Made by a program: the position numbers and the translations under genes. DNA of 64,000 nucleotides from Cristatella mucedo (lineage: Eukaryota; Bryozoa; Phylactolaemata; Cristatellidae), in assembly GCA_009760855.2 (NCBI GenBank), contig WPIO01000004.1, positions 1,621,001 to 1,685,000 on the forward strand, given 5' to 3'. The notes beneath the pieces are model-generated. The model did no database searches. It saw only the letters and a list, made by a program, of their open reading frames with translations, and had not been told where the DNA came from. Every line of letters starts with the position of its first letter. Positions within the stretch are counted from its first letter, which is position 1. Of the stretch, positions 45,267 to 56,349 are shown one piece after another.

Positions 45267-46771
45267 TAGCCATGGTTCGCTCGTGATTGGGTTTGTTTCG
45301 GCGACCTACGAGGCTTGAGCCAATATACTCGTACCTTGGTAGGACCCTGGCCTGAAATCCGAGGCTGACTGACACGGAAATGCGACTGGGTGTCTTCACG
45401 GAGCAGATCCATAGTTTTGCTTTTGAAGTTTAGCTGTGGTGCTGTGTACATGTTTTGAAAGTACTTTTGACATATGGCTCCCTTGCTGTCAACTCTTTCA
45501 ACAAGCTATTTCGTTCAAAGGTTTGACATTTAAAAATTCTGAGCTAAAAGTTTAGTGCCGAGTTTGTCCGCGAAACTTTCCAAAGCAATTTAGCTACGGA
45601 TTCTAAAGAAAAATAGGCTCATTTCTGCTTTCTTTTATTGGTTCAAACTTGGGGAAAAGACTGGTCTTAAGTGAATATGATTTGGTCGGCTACAGCTTGC
45701 TTTGTTCATTGACTTTTAGGCTTAAGGAGAGGCTGGACGAGTAGTACGATAACCTGTCTAAATGGCACGCAAATCTGGCATTATTCCGCGAAGGAAGTGC
45801 ATTTATCTTGTATTCTTGAATGGCCACTGACAGTCGAAGGTGACTCGCTAAGCTTCCGGGAGGCTGTGTTAATGGAATTCGTTAGTCGTGATGTTAAAAA
45901 GAGGCAGCTGTTTACTGGTCAAATGGAATTGGTACTGCCAAAGAACCGCTGATAGCGAATAGGGGGCGGATGCGGTCGGCAAAATGACACCCTAAGAGGA
46001 AACGGTGGTCTGAGAGGTGGCGTTGTCTCTCAAAGTGCCGGCCGCCTAAACCGCTAAATAGTCCTCATTATGACGTGGATCCCAAGGGGAAGGAAGGCCG
46101 TAAAGTGAATGATAGAGGGCTCAAAAAGGAGGCACCAGCTTACAGTCAAGCACAGAAAAAGAAGTGTACCGGATTTACTCACAGCAGCCTGAAAGCTATA
46201 GATTTACATAGCCGGCAGGTCTTGAAGGTCGCGTTCTGGCGTACCTCCTCCGAGAAGCTGTCACTTATTGTCGCCGACTGTGTACGTGTGCGAAAACATT
46301 GCAGAGACTTTTTAGCTAAAGTCTCTGGCCTTTTTCGTGCTATTTTAAATGCCACTGCGTTATTTGTGCTTTTAGCATGCATTTATCTAATGCTGTTGTC
46401 GTGCTTTTCTCTACTTCATTTTGTTTGAGTTTGCAACTTTTGATTTTTAATAAATAACGGAAGCCAAGCACAAGTAGTGAGTATCTGGCTACATTAAAGA
46501 GTACATTTAAGTAAAGTGCCATCGATCTCGGTGCAGATACATGAAGTTAGAAGCAGAGATTAGCGACAGTGATAAGTAAAACTAAACTGTACTGCTAGCT
46601 TGTAATCAGAGAAAAATGGAAAGCAAAGCACGTTTTGAGAAGTTAAAAGTAACTCAATTTTTGTAATTGCTGACTGATTAATTTTCTCTCGTGACTCATC
46701 GGAACGACCCCATCCGAACAGAAGGTCACCAACTCGACCAAAACTCCTCTCGCGATTTTATGCTGTCGTCT
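45267..46771. other. No gene established; possible splice-like frames
   Basis: On the minus strand, a frame at 45,451-45,340 runs into CCAAG/GTACGA and another at 46,382-46,186 into GGCTGCT/GTGAGT; both look like donors. The second has NATFKTCRLCKS before the donor. Neither has a recognisable domain. If the 52.4 kb exon begins a gene that reaches the L4 exons, such exons are expected here. The plus-strand 117-codon frame at 46,075-46,428 overlaps the second and is unassigned. Confidence 0.3.
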
Positions 46772-47043
46772 CTATTTCTTATCACAGTTTGTGCATCCGA
46801 TCACTTGCGGATCTCGTGGTCTGCAGTTTCTGCCTTTGTCTATCCCTGAATCACTTTTTAACCGCAAATCCTCAAAGCCCTTGAAACTATTGCTATCCGA
46901 ACGAATCTTTCTAGCCGCCAAATATTCCTTCCAATCTGTCCTCACTAGTTCTGTGTCACAGCAGGGCACTAGCGGAGGTACTGAATAAATTTGCACCACT
47001 GAAGCTCCACATGTGGCCTCGCCCTTGGAGCCTATAGTTATTT
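46772..47043 (-). CDS. Candidate cysteine-rich exon
   Basis: A minus-strand frame of about 90 codons reads ITIGSKGEATCGAS at its start and DPQVIGCTNCDKK before a stop at 46,772. With an acceptor at TGTCCAG (47,044-47,046) it is entered in phase 1, matching the donor phase of the signal-peptide exon at 52.4 kb. The TCG...C..C..CD spacing faintly recalls the beginning of a laminin N-terminal domain, but the middle does not. It could be a real exon ending at a weak donor near AACT/GTGATA, a terminal exon, or chance. Confidence 0.25.
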
Positions 47044-47569
47044 CTGGACATTTAACTTGTATGATCTACTTGGCACAAACTCGAGACAGGATTCAGCGTA
47101 TAAGGACCGATTTCCAACGACAGCCATGCGACGACTGCTGCACATAACAACAATCTATTCTTGCCAAAGCAAATCCAACTTCTTCAAAATTGGTATTATC
47201 TATGCAGTATTCAGCACGCTGAAGTTGACCGTAAACTGTACCTGCAACCACTTACAGGCAATCACTTTACTGTGGAATCCTTGTAGTGATCTAAGCAATC
47301 AATTCTCTAGGCTTTTTAACTATATCCATCTAGACGCTACCGCCACTGAATTGCCATTAAGATACACAGATCTGCCGCTGCTATAAATAACTAGCATAAT
47401 ATGCATGTGCTTAGCATCGTTTATTGCAGAGCCCTCAATTGTCCTTCGGGCGGGTAAGCAACCTATGCAGTAGCAAACCAGCCCTGCCCACCCTAGCCGA
47501 GAAGTTCGGTCGCCGGATCAGCCATACTAATACCCATATTCATATGCATACCCACACCTATATTCTCAC

Positions 47570-47725
47570 CCAGATCGCCTCGCTCTTGCCAGTGACGATA
47601 TTTCGGAGCACATGCAGAGGCGTCTCGCCGTCAGCCGCATTCTTCTACAACTCGAGCTCGATTGTGGTGGTGTCGACGTCCATCGCGATTAGAATGTATT
47701 TGGCAATTTTGATTTGAACTTTGAA
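47570..47725 (-). pseudogene. Ankyrin-repeat-like remnant
   Basis: The minus strand reads KIAKYILIAMDVDTTTIELEL, a TAG stop (47,645-47,647), then KNAADGETPLHVLRNIV, followed by GTGAGA after ATCTGG. DGETPLHVL is the typical start of an ankyrin repeat. One stop breaks the frame and only one repeat is visible, so a decayed exon or coincidence are both possible. Confidence 0.25.
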
Positions 47726-47879
47726 AGACCATCGTCCCCATCCAGATCTGACGCCTGAATCTGGATAACTCGACCACAAATTGGCCGAAAATCCAGCCTG
47801 AAATTCCGCTTTCGACCAGTACAGACTCGGGCTTTTGAGCTCCTAAAGGAACCTTTAAGTGGGATTTTTATAAGGCTGG

Positions 47880-47990
47880 CCAATATCGACGACCCACGTC
47901 CACCCATAAAATCACAGAAGCCACCCACACCCACCCAGTACCCATCGTTATGGGGGTGGGTATGGGTGTTCGTGTGAGTAGGGGTACCCA
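47880..47990. repeat. CCCAC-rich / GGGTG-rich inverted repeat
   Basis: CCACCCACACCCACCCAG at about 47,921 is followed within 30 bp by GGGGGTGGGTATGGGTG, its near complement. It can fold as a hairpin, and the G-rich arm (47,952-47,984) has four G-runs. Confidence 0.7.
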
Positions 47991-48104
47991 GTTGAGGGCT
48001 CTGATGTATTGTCGCTGCACATTTAAAAAAGGCTGTTGGCATGTCATACATTAAGAGGGCACCTCTTGATATGAATAACTTAAGTGAATTGTGCACGGTC
48101 TCCT

Positions 48105-49405
48105 TAAAGCAGTTCCAATCAAAGACAATAGAACGAATAGTGACAAAAGAGGTAGAATCGTTCATTGAAGTATTTATCCTATTAAGTTATTGTCTATTTT
48201 GAGAGCTAATCGTTTCACCGAATGAGCATTGCTTTGTGCACACATTACCGTTTTAGGACTGAATTAAGACTTTCTTAAGACGGAATACTTTGGTAAAGTC
48301 TCTCTCTGTTTTTCATGATCTCTTGAGCACCGTTTCACTTGTCAGGGCATTACAGGCACTGGAATGCAATGGTTTAGGTTCAATCTAAGATGGAGAATCC
48401 GCAGTGTTGATATAAACGAGCATCGCTCATCAGACGAGCCACTGAAGATACAATATATTCCAGGACATTGTTTTTGTCACTTTTTTACAATTTATTCTTT
48501 CTCTCTTGCTGATGTAATTTTAAAACACAATCTACGGTTGAACGCGATGCCGACGATACACTACTCGACCAACGCTCTGATCCATCTCAGCCTTCTAGCG
48601 CGCGAACTTCTCCCACTCCCTCGCTGAGTATATTTCTGATATTTGCACGCGGATAATTGATACTTCTGTAGATTAAATTACGATAAAAACCACGTAATAG
48701 TTTTTGGCAAGCCAGGTTGTATTCACAAATTGAAAAACCTAACAATTAAAGTTGGTTGTTTACCAAATATCCAGAACCTTCTGTGAGAAATCAGGATGTC
48801 CTGCTCCGAAGCGACCTTTCACTATAATACCACATCAGACCCCCAGCAAATTCCCTCTACTTTTAACTGGTTAGAATTGCATAAATATGAGCCAGATTAC
48901 ACCGGAAAACCACATAAAAGTTGGTCCATTCATTTTTGTACCTCTGGTTTAATCCCTCGCAGCCTTCCAGCACACCTGACTCTCTTAACTCCTTTGGTGC
49001 ATGCATTAGTGACATTCACACTTGGATAGCTGTAAACTTTGTCAGATTGCACAAGATAAACCAAACTTACTATTTATGTAAAAAAAATATCATGGCCTAT
49101 TTATATGAAAGCTTACTGTACAAATTTGCTATCCCAGCACATGTTTCGCAGCATTTGCACTAAATCTAGGTTACCAGTTCAAAAGGAATCTTCCACTTGA
49201 CTATATCAGCTCCGTGGTTAAGTCTGCTTGCTTTCAGCTAAATAGCATTGCAAGAATTTGGTCGCGCTTAGACAGGTACATTCCATTCAACATGGTTAAT
49301 GCCCAGGTGACGTCCTATCTGACTGTAGCTCACTACTTGCAGATCTACCGGCCTATGCAATCGAGATCTTACACTTAGTGACACATTCTGCAGCTCTGTT
49401 TTCCT
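48105..49405 (+). mobile_element. LINE-A copy, very old
   Basis: A trail of LINE-A landmarks in order: CAATCAAAGACAATAGAACG (LSKTLER), CAGGCATTACAGGCACTGGA (GITGTALQ), TCTCTCTTGCTGATG (LPLAD), ATGCCGACGATACACTACTC (YADD region), CAGCCTTCTAGC, GTTTTTGGCAAGCC and later GACAGGTACATTCC (LDKDTT). Too many indels for any frame. The copy contains internal repeats of the CAGCCTTC segment (48,590 and 48,960). Confidence 0.7.
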
Positions 49406-49454
49406 TCTGTAAGAAGCATCCTAGCGGCTTCCTAGTTACAAACACCTAGCATAA

Positions 49455-49580
49455 GCAACAGCCTCACTGATATAGCGTCAGAAGGGTCGTAACGGCTATC
49501 CCTATCGCTTGCAGTGGGCAATTAAGTATGTCACCCGCTGTAGGACTGGAACTGCACGACACTGGTCAGGAATAGCAAAC
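49455..49580 (-). mobile_element. SINE2 copy, worn
   Basis: Reversed 3' part and core: GTCAGAAGGGTCGTAACGGC, ATCGCTTGCAGTGGGCAATT, CCGCTGTAGGACTGGAACTG (decayed B-box), then degenerate head. Confidence 0.6.
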
Positions 49581-52355
49581 TTACCCCTGATCTAGGACTA
49601 AGGGTCTTACTTGGTTCGACTAGAGCACTATATAAAAGCTATTAGTTCACTACAGGCTGCTGAAAAATGCGGTCACAAAATTGGTCTTTAATTGGGAACA
49701 ATTCAGTCTGATATCTAGTTTTCTCACTGCTATGTGATAGCTCTAATCTTTACAGAGAATTAAGAGATACATTGTTACTCTGACTCTAAAATCACTCACT
49801 GCCTCACTGCTTGCTAATATTCACTGACGTAATGCAGCAGCATTATCCTCTTGCATGCTGAGGTCATCTCAGGACAATAAACAAACTGCACCGATCTTTC
49901 GCTTAGCGAAATTTGATGGCCGAAACTTTCACCATGTGGACAATTGACTACCGGACCCTTTTATATACCCTAGGTAGTGACGCTGTATCTCCAGGTTTCA
50001 TCTGGCACTTTACATCCAGATGTCATGTAAAGTTACTACGCCTTCGGTCATTAATTCATCAACTGTAACTGTTATCTAGTTATCACTTAAAATAATTATA
50101 ACAATGTGACGTGTGCATTGGAACTATAAAAATTGCCTCGTGAGATACTCGAACTGTTTTATATGAAGCTCTAATAATATGTGAAGCATGCTGGGAAGTA
50201 TAAACCCTTGGAGGAGCTTGTGAAAACTACTATGGTGGAAATATTCAAAATGGAAGCAAATTGATGAATTTATTTTTCGCAAAATGACACAAGGCAAATT
50301 GATAAGAAGTAATATATGATCAGTAACTTCAAGCAAAAAGTAATGCGACATCAAATTTGATACAACGTTATTAGCAAGCTCAGTTTGTCTGATTATGACA
50401 GTTACATCGTAATGCATAGGTACGACATCAACCTTTTTAAAAATAAGGTTCTACATCAGACACGTTAAGAGGATAGGTAGCTATCGGGTGTCTCCTAGTA
50501 CACTCAATTCCTCTGCATGGTCTTTATTAGTGTAGAAGCTTGACCAGACTGCGTCATGGCAGAATTCTCTTACCTCAACAATTAGCACGGTAGCAACCTT
50601 GAAGCAATTTACACTAGTCACATATTCAATACTGGCAATAAACAGCATAGTAACACCGGTCTTTCCGTTCATAAAATATTCAATCAGGCTGATATATCGC
50701 TAAATTCAAGTTGCAGGCAGCTAGATTTCTGTTGTCACTTAAAACATTCAATTTGGCTTTGAAAATAATATATCACGTATTCTGATTCCACCAGACGAAG
50801 CTTAAAATGTTGCCAGTATCAGCCATATTTGTTTACTTCTCATCCCTACATTAGGATTAATCGCCATAACTTTCTTTATACCCGGAAGAACTCGTCCAAT
50901 TAGGTTCCTGGAGCATCATTCGTAGTACACTGCACGTAAGGGTTATAAGTCTTTGGTGGATCCGATATCTCTAGCACTAAGTTTGCTTAAAATGCCCTGC
51001 ATCTGCCGTAGAGCAATATCAATATCCATGAACAAGTAACATGGTAATGCATCCAGATTCTTGATAGCTTTCAGTATCATCATTTGATGTCATCGGGGCA
51101 AGCACTGCTCTAAAATTCGGATACATTCAGCACGTCAGTACTTTACAGTGTGTCTAAAACTAAAAGCATGCCATACTTCTTAATTTACCAAAATTTCAGC
51201 CTGGATTTCATCTTTTCCTAATTCGAAAAGTGTAATGAACCAGTTTAGATTGTAGGCATCCCATTCAACTAGCAGCTCCACGCCTTTTACCGCCCTAGTC
51301 GAAAGCCTTGCTTCATAAGCAGTGCTTGCCAAACTAGAAGCGGGGAATTTGACTAGCTCAGGATTACTGTAACGTTCCCTACGTAATTATCTGGCACTTC
51401 CGACATCGAATGCTACGAGCTAAAGGTAGAAACTACTGAATGAAAGTCTAGTGCTAATTACCGACTAACGTTTTTAAGATAGTAATCTAAAGCAAGACAT
51501 TTCTGTAGTACCACAAGAGAAACAAGTATCTTTTCAGGCACTGAACATGCACTGCAAAGAAAAATGTATATCGGTTCATGACAGTGTCCAAAGGATAATT
51601 ACACCCACAAAGGATAATTTTCAAGGATCCAGTCAATAAAGAGGAACAGGTGCGTTTGCATCCCATTTCCGATGTTTTTAAGTCAGTGGTGGTCATGATA
51701 TCAGTCGGTAGTGCGTTGAAAGAACAGGAAAATTATGAGCTAAAGGCCCTGTCTCAACAGAGCAGAGCTAATTCCTGCAGTCATGTGAAAGTACGATCAA
51801 GATGGCAGCTGGTAGCATTCTTAACAAAAAGGTTCCTCAATAAAGCACGCACTTGAAGCTTAATTTCAAAACTCTTGGGGAGGATTTGAAGGAGAGTGAC
51901 AAAGGGACAATTTCAACTGCAGTTCCGGGTAAGGGCTTGATTGCTCCAATGTATACACGGCGTTCACTCTTAAAATACTTGTAAGCACATTTCTCAGTTG
52001 TTATTCAATGCAATGTATCTGTACTTAATCTTCTCTAATGACGGTTTACTACCACTCTTGGCCAACTCTGTCCTGATTACTAAACGTCACTGGCTCCGAA
52101 AATAAAGTAAAGGTCCGAATTCTCGATTCCGATTCCGAAATTCACGATCTTAATCGAATGCAGTCGACTGCAGTAACTTTATTGGTAGCGCAATTTTCTA
52201 CTTTCTGAGCTGTGTTTAAAATATGAGAGCCAATATCAGTCTTCAAACAGCAGTGCTGCCGCGATAAGCCCGTTAGTTAAAGCAAGGAGCGGCAGTCAAC
52301 GTTAGATAAAACAAAGCTTGAATATGTATATATGAAATATTGCATTAATACTTAC
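49581..52355. other. No gene recognised; possible old LINE 3' fragment
   Basis: Mostly anonymous AT-rich DNA. At about 51,640-51,760 the text GTGCGTTTGCATCCC...GTTTTTAAGTCAGTGG...CTAAAGGCCCTGTCTC weakly follows a reversed LINE-A C-terminus. If exon 52,356-52,410 is real, this is its intron. Confidence 0.4.
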
Positions 52356-52410
52356 GATGAACGGTCTTCAGGAGAGTGACAGCCGCAACGAGGCAGAAAT
52401 AGGCAAGCAT
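52356..52410 (-). CDS. Candidate first coding exon with signal peptide
   Basis: The minus strand begins ATG at 52,410 and reads MLAYFCLVAAVTLLKTVH, a short n-region, a hydrophobic core and a polar end, as in a secretory signal peptide. The exon then stops at CATC/GTAAGT, a consensus donor, in phase 1. A TATA-like box lies about 190 bp upstream. The L4 exons further down the same strand encode an extracellular protein which must have such a start, so this is an attractive first exon for it. The intermediate exons are not identified, and a separate secreted-protein gene is possible. Confidence 0.5.
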
Positions 52411-52598
52411 TGTGAGGCTCGTGAGCTTCTCATACCAACAGCTTCTAGCAAGAACTATTGTGACGTCGAATGGCGTCGACTTCGCGTTTGCTGAACCTCG
52501 TTCCACTCGTCGCTAGACATCTTGCCGACCAATAGATGGTGGTAAAGAAGTTAATTGTCATTCAATCATGCCGCGAGCGTTCCAGCTAAGCGTTGGTC

Positions 52599-52605
52599 TA
52601 TTATA
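52599..52605 (-). promoter_or_regulatory. TATA-like box
   Basis: TATTATA on the plus strand reads TATAATA on the minus strand (context GGGTATAATAGACC), about 190 bp before the ATG at 52,410. Such motifs also occur by chance. Confidence 0.3.
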
Positions 52606-52854
52606 CCCGATGCCAAAACATGAAGAATGAGTATAAATGCATCAAAAGTGCTGTGGTAAGCGTCGATCCACTGAATCAGCCAGATTTCGACTGACGGGAT
52701 AGTTTTCTTGGTTCATGAGTTATAACTAGTGGGAAGCGGTTTTGTTGCAATATACTGTTACCCGGCATAAATGCCCAAAATACGTAATAGCCGGTCAGTT
52801 GTGTAGTTTGAAGCTCCGACAGCAAGCACACAACAGTACGGAAATACTCAATGT

Positions 52855-52993
52855 TGCGGAGCAAGTTTAGTCCAGCGGTTAAGGTGCTCGCCCCGATCAA
52901 GGTCGAGGGCTCAAATCCCGAGGCATATGTGAAGCACCTGAATAGATATTAGGTTCTTTTGGGCGCTATATAAATTTATTTATTTATATTTAA
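52855..52993 (+). mobile_element. SINE1 copy, reference quality
   Basis: A-box TAGTCCAGCGG (52,868-52,878) and B-box-like GGCTCAAATCC (52,908-52,918) form the tRNA-derived head. The tail is GTGAAGCACCTGAATAGATA...TTTTGGGCGCTATATAAA and then TTTA repeats. Head, body and tail are complete, so it defines the family's structure here. Confidence 0.88.
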
Positions 52994-54924
52994 CGTCCAA
53001 GAATAACTGTATATTAGGGGTCGCAGCGCGTGACGGCTCACGTGACCGTTCTCTCCTGAGCCAGTTCCCACTACCTTTTATCTGCAGGCCGTCAATCATC
53101 TTTCATAAAACATAAACTCATCAGACCATAACCCTCAATAAACCATTAGCCCGTAAAACCGTTAACTGTAGGCAGTGCCATGCGACAGCATGTTGCAGTA
53201 TGGCCTCGAAATGAACGAAATACTCAAGGAAGGCGGCGAATAGACTCGAGTGCCTACTGGACAGGCACAGTTGTATTAAGATGAGTCAAAGCCGCTGACA
53301 CTCGTTGCTGCTGCCTGCTCAGCTACCAACGGCATAGCTTAATGGTACAGATGCGGTCGCTGCAAATCGCTAGCCACGCTTGCATGCCCCCCAACTTGGC
53401 CGCCAATCTAGCTGACGTAGGAGCACCCGTTTCCGGAGCTGTTCATGCCGCTGGGTTCTATGAATTACTGCGATCCACCACAATCCACCGAAAACAATCC
53501 CTACTTAAGCTACAATCGACGGTAAACTAGCTTGCCGAGCTCAAAATTTGCGCCTAGTCACGCACTGTCGAGCAGGCTGGCTGGTGGAGCTATAATGCTG
53601 AAAGAGCGACACACGCCAGCAGTCCGCCCCTTGATGCCGGTGTGGGAGGCGGGCGGGGGTCCTGGGGGGGGGCTGAGACGCTTTGTCAGTGGGTAAGCGA
53701 AACTACGGTATGTGCTTAGGTCTGTCGCGGATTCGTGGTCGCGTCGTCAGAAGGGCTGTCAAGATTAAGATCTTTCATAAAGGGATTGTCTGGGGTACGT
53801 CTCGGCAGAGAAAGGCATGGCCTGCTATGGCTGTCATTTAAGTCATGGTAACTATTAATCTCTGGCAGGCACTCGACCATCCCTTAACCCTTATCCGAAA
53901 GATAAAGTTAAGTGTTCCAGCTGGAATATTTTTTGCATCCCAAAGGTGCTGTGACGATATTGGAGCTGTGTGCTTTTGAAAAAGTTTGAACGAGCTTGGT
54001 TACTGTGCATATTGCAAGTCAATTATAAATCGCCAAGCTTGCATGCCTGCATTCGGTACAAATTTTTAGCGGCTGTAATAGTTTCTTACTGCTTTGTGAC
54101 TAAGCCTCCAAGGTCACTTAGCCAACGCTTTAGAGTTGTCCGAGCGTAGCGACGTGCGACAGATGAGCATGATGAGTTTTCTTTCAAGCCTTTGTAGTCA
54201 GTGGAGCGGCTTGGTCCTTTGCTGAGTTGGTAAGCCATCGCTGAAGTTTCGCAAATTACAGGGAGCTCAGACCTGCTTTCGCTATGCATCCAGCTTCGAT
54301 GTAAATCATCTACCGGATATCTGGACTCTGATCAAAGTGCATTCAGCAGCTTAGCTCGACCAGGCGGTAACCAGGGGACTCATAATCCGATAAAATTGAC
54401 CTTCCTAGCAGTCAGAATCAAGGCTCGTGGAATGGCAAACCCTTTAAATGATTGATCGCAATACATTTTGGCACTCTGAGGCTGACTGACCTTTATCTTT
54501 GATCAGGCAATTAGCCAAATCACAAAGTTGGCATTCAATCTATTTGAGACAGGATTGAGATTTTGGTTTGATCACTTTTTAAATTTTAAGCCAATGGCCT
54601 CTGACAGTTAAGCACACGTTTTTGACGTAATACCAAGAAGTTAGTCGCAGAAACGGCTTCTGGTTTCTAAAATATAACCAGAAGCAACGTATTTGAATGG
54701 ATGGGCTCTCTTTGATGATGAACCCGGAGTAAACAGATTTAAAGTATGCTACCATGATAGGCTATCGGTTTATTCCAGACAGGTTTATTACCGTATGATG
54801 AAATCTCTCAATGCTTTTATCGGTCCGTCTCGACCCGCAGACGTGCTGCTGCTTTCGAAGCAGCAGCATCTCACTTGAAACTTTGGGTAACAATTTGTAG
54901 GAAAACTGCTTACAGTGTGTACTT
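52994..54924. other. No gene recognised; G-quadruplex motif
   Basis: Anonymous. It contains GGG-AGGC-GGG-C-GGGGG-TCCT-GGGGG at 53,644-53,672. CCATAACCC/TAAACC-like text at about 53,100-53,165 resembles a similar patch at 2.9-3.0 kb. Confidence 0.5.
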
Positions 54925-55600
54925 TGGCTGAATTCCATCCTGCTTGGACGAGAATACCACGTCGCAGCTGGTCTATTCATTTTTTCTGGCATCCACCTCT
55001 GCTGCAGCTCGCAACTTGCAGGTCTCTCACAGCGGGTGCAAACTTCGAACAACCGGTCTGGTCTGCCGCTGCGAGTCTCGAGCCACGTTGCCGCGTCGCA
55101 CTACTTCTCAGCGACCAGCAGCGGCTACCCATCAAGCAGCGTGTCGATTTCTAGAATCTGGCACTCACTATGAGGTCGCTCTATTCTAATGCTCTTCTTG
55201 CTTATCTACCACAACTATGTCGCCAGCAGCAGGCTAAGCATAGCATCACCCGATCCTCTGACTCAAGTCGTTTAGCTGTGCAGGCAGCCAATCTCAAATC
55301 CTTTAAAGACAGTGTCTTTAGTTTGTATGCTCCTAAAGCTTAGGAGTCCCCCTGCCAGAAACTTCACATGACAGCGTTTACAAACAAGATGAAAAAGCTA
55401 AAGACTTCCTGCTCTTCTGGGCATTTGCAGTGCCCGTGTGAATTGTCCTTTGTATGCTTACGCGTAAAGACGCTTTGCACAACACCACAAGAACGACGGC
55501 CATGCTTCATGGAGAGCACATGTGAAGTGTCTGAGAAGCGATTCAGTTCTCTGACAGTACTATGGAAATTTAGAAGTAGTTTTAGTTTTATTCGTATTAT
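54925..55600 (+). mobile_element. LINE-A-related copy, diverged
   Basis: Follows LINE-A from the LDKDTTSKL equivalent (CGAGAATACCACGTCGCAGC) through SRLQVSHSGC, CGTTGCCGCGTCGCACTACT, CAGCGGCTACCCATCAAGC (LPVKQR) and AATCTCAAATCCTTTAAAGA (NLKSFKD) to a worn tail. Divergence is greater than in other copies, so it may be a sister subfamily. Confidence 0.7.
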
Positions 55601-55829
55601 CATTATAAAGTCTAAACCTGAAATTGACTTACAACATGTCCCTTGAGAAGCTACACTTTCGAAATTATAGATTATGAGGTATTTATGTTCTGCAGTAGGT
55701 GAGAAAATCACCACTTTCATAATTTAGCAGACACTTAGTATTATAGTATTATATAGACATAGTATTTCAATATTTTAGTGCGCCTCAGGTTCACCATCAA
55801 TAGATGCCAGTATGTCGACTGCATGTGGG

Positions 55830-56035
55830 CATGTATGCATCTCCGTCTGCAAGCTCACAAAGCCACACAGACTATGTGGGTGTTTTGTATAGTGCAAACG
55901 CAGCCTAAGCAGCTCTTTTGGTGCGCATTCGATAGCCAGCAGACTTCATCTCGCGCCACAAAGAAAAAGTGGGAAGCACAGCAGAGTCAGGAGAGCAGTT
56001 GAGGTAATGAATAGCATGGAAGTGGCAGCTCACGA
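55830..56035 (-). mobile_element. LINE-B 3' fragment
   Basis: Reversed 3' end of LINE-B: ATGCATCTCCGTCTGCAAGC, CACACAGACTATGTGGGTG, GCCTAAGCAGCTCTTTTGG, then AGAAAAAGTGGGAAGCACAG, stopping at the LTR element. Confidence 0.88.
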
Positions 56036-56056
56036 CCTAGGGGGACATTGCGGCGT

Positions 56057-56335
56057 TGTGTACGCCTGCTGCTCCTTCTACTGTAATTTACGAAGCACCT
56101 GACACTAATGCACACGCCTCACCTGCGGCCAATAGTTAAGCCACCGAAGCAGCGCAGCGTCGGGCTACTAATTCACGTTATATTTCGTGTCGTCTGCTGC
56201 GATTGATCGAGCTCTCATATATGTGCCAGTTGAGAGGAATAAAGCAGAGTCTCGTTTACCGTGCACGTGCGCCCGCTGTGTCTCCACGAGACTCCCACTA
56301 GAACAGCCTCCGGCGGAAACACCCGTCATACAACA
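56057..56335 (+). repeat. 5' LTR
   Basis: Starts TGTGTACGCCTGC and ends ATACAACA, with TG...CA termini. Matched throughout by 61,629-61,903, including TCACCTGCGGCCA, GTTATGTTTCGTGTCGTCTG-type text and CCCACTAGAACAGCC. Confidence 0.78.
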
Positions 56336-56337
56336 AC

Positions 56338-56348
56338 TGGCAGCGGAG
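56338..56348 (+). promoter_or_regulatory. Primer-binding-like site
   Basis: TGGCAGCGGAG two bases after the LTR. Many Ty3/Gypsy elements begin their interior with TGGCAGCGG or similar, complementary to a tRNA 3' end (CCA). The priming tRNA was not identified. Confidence 0.6.
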
Positions 56349-56349
56349 A

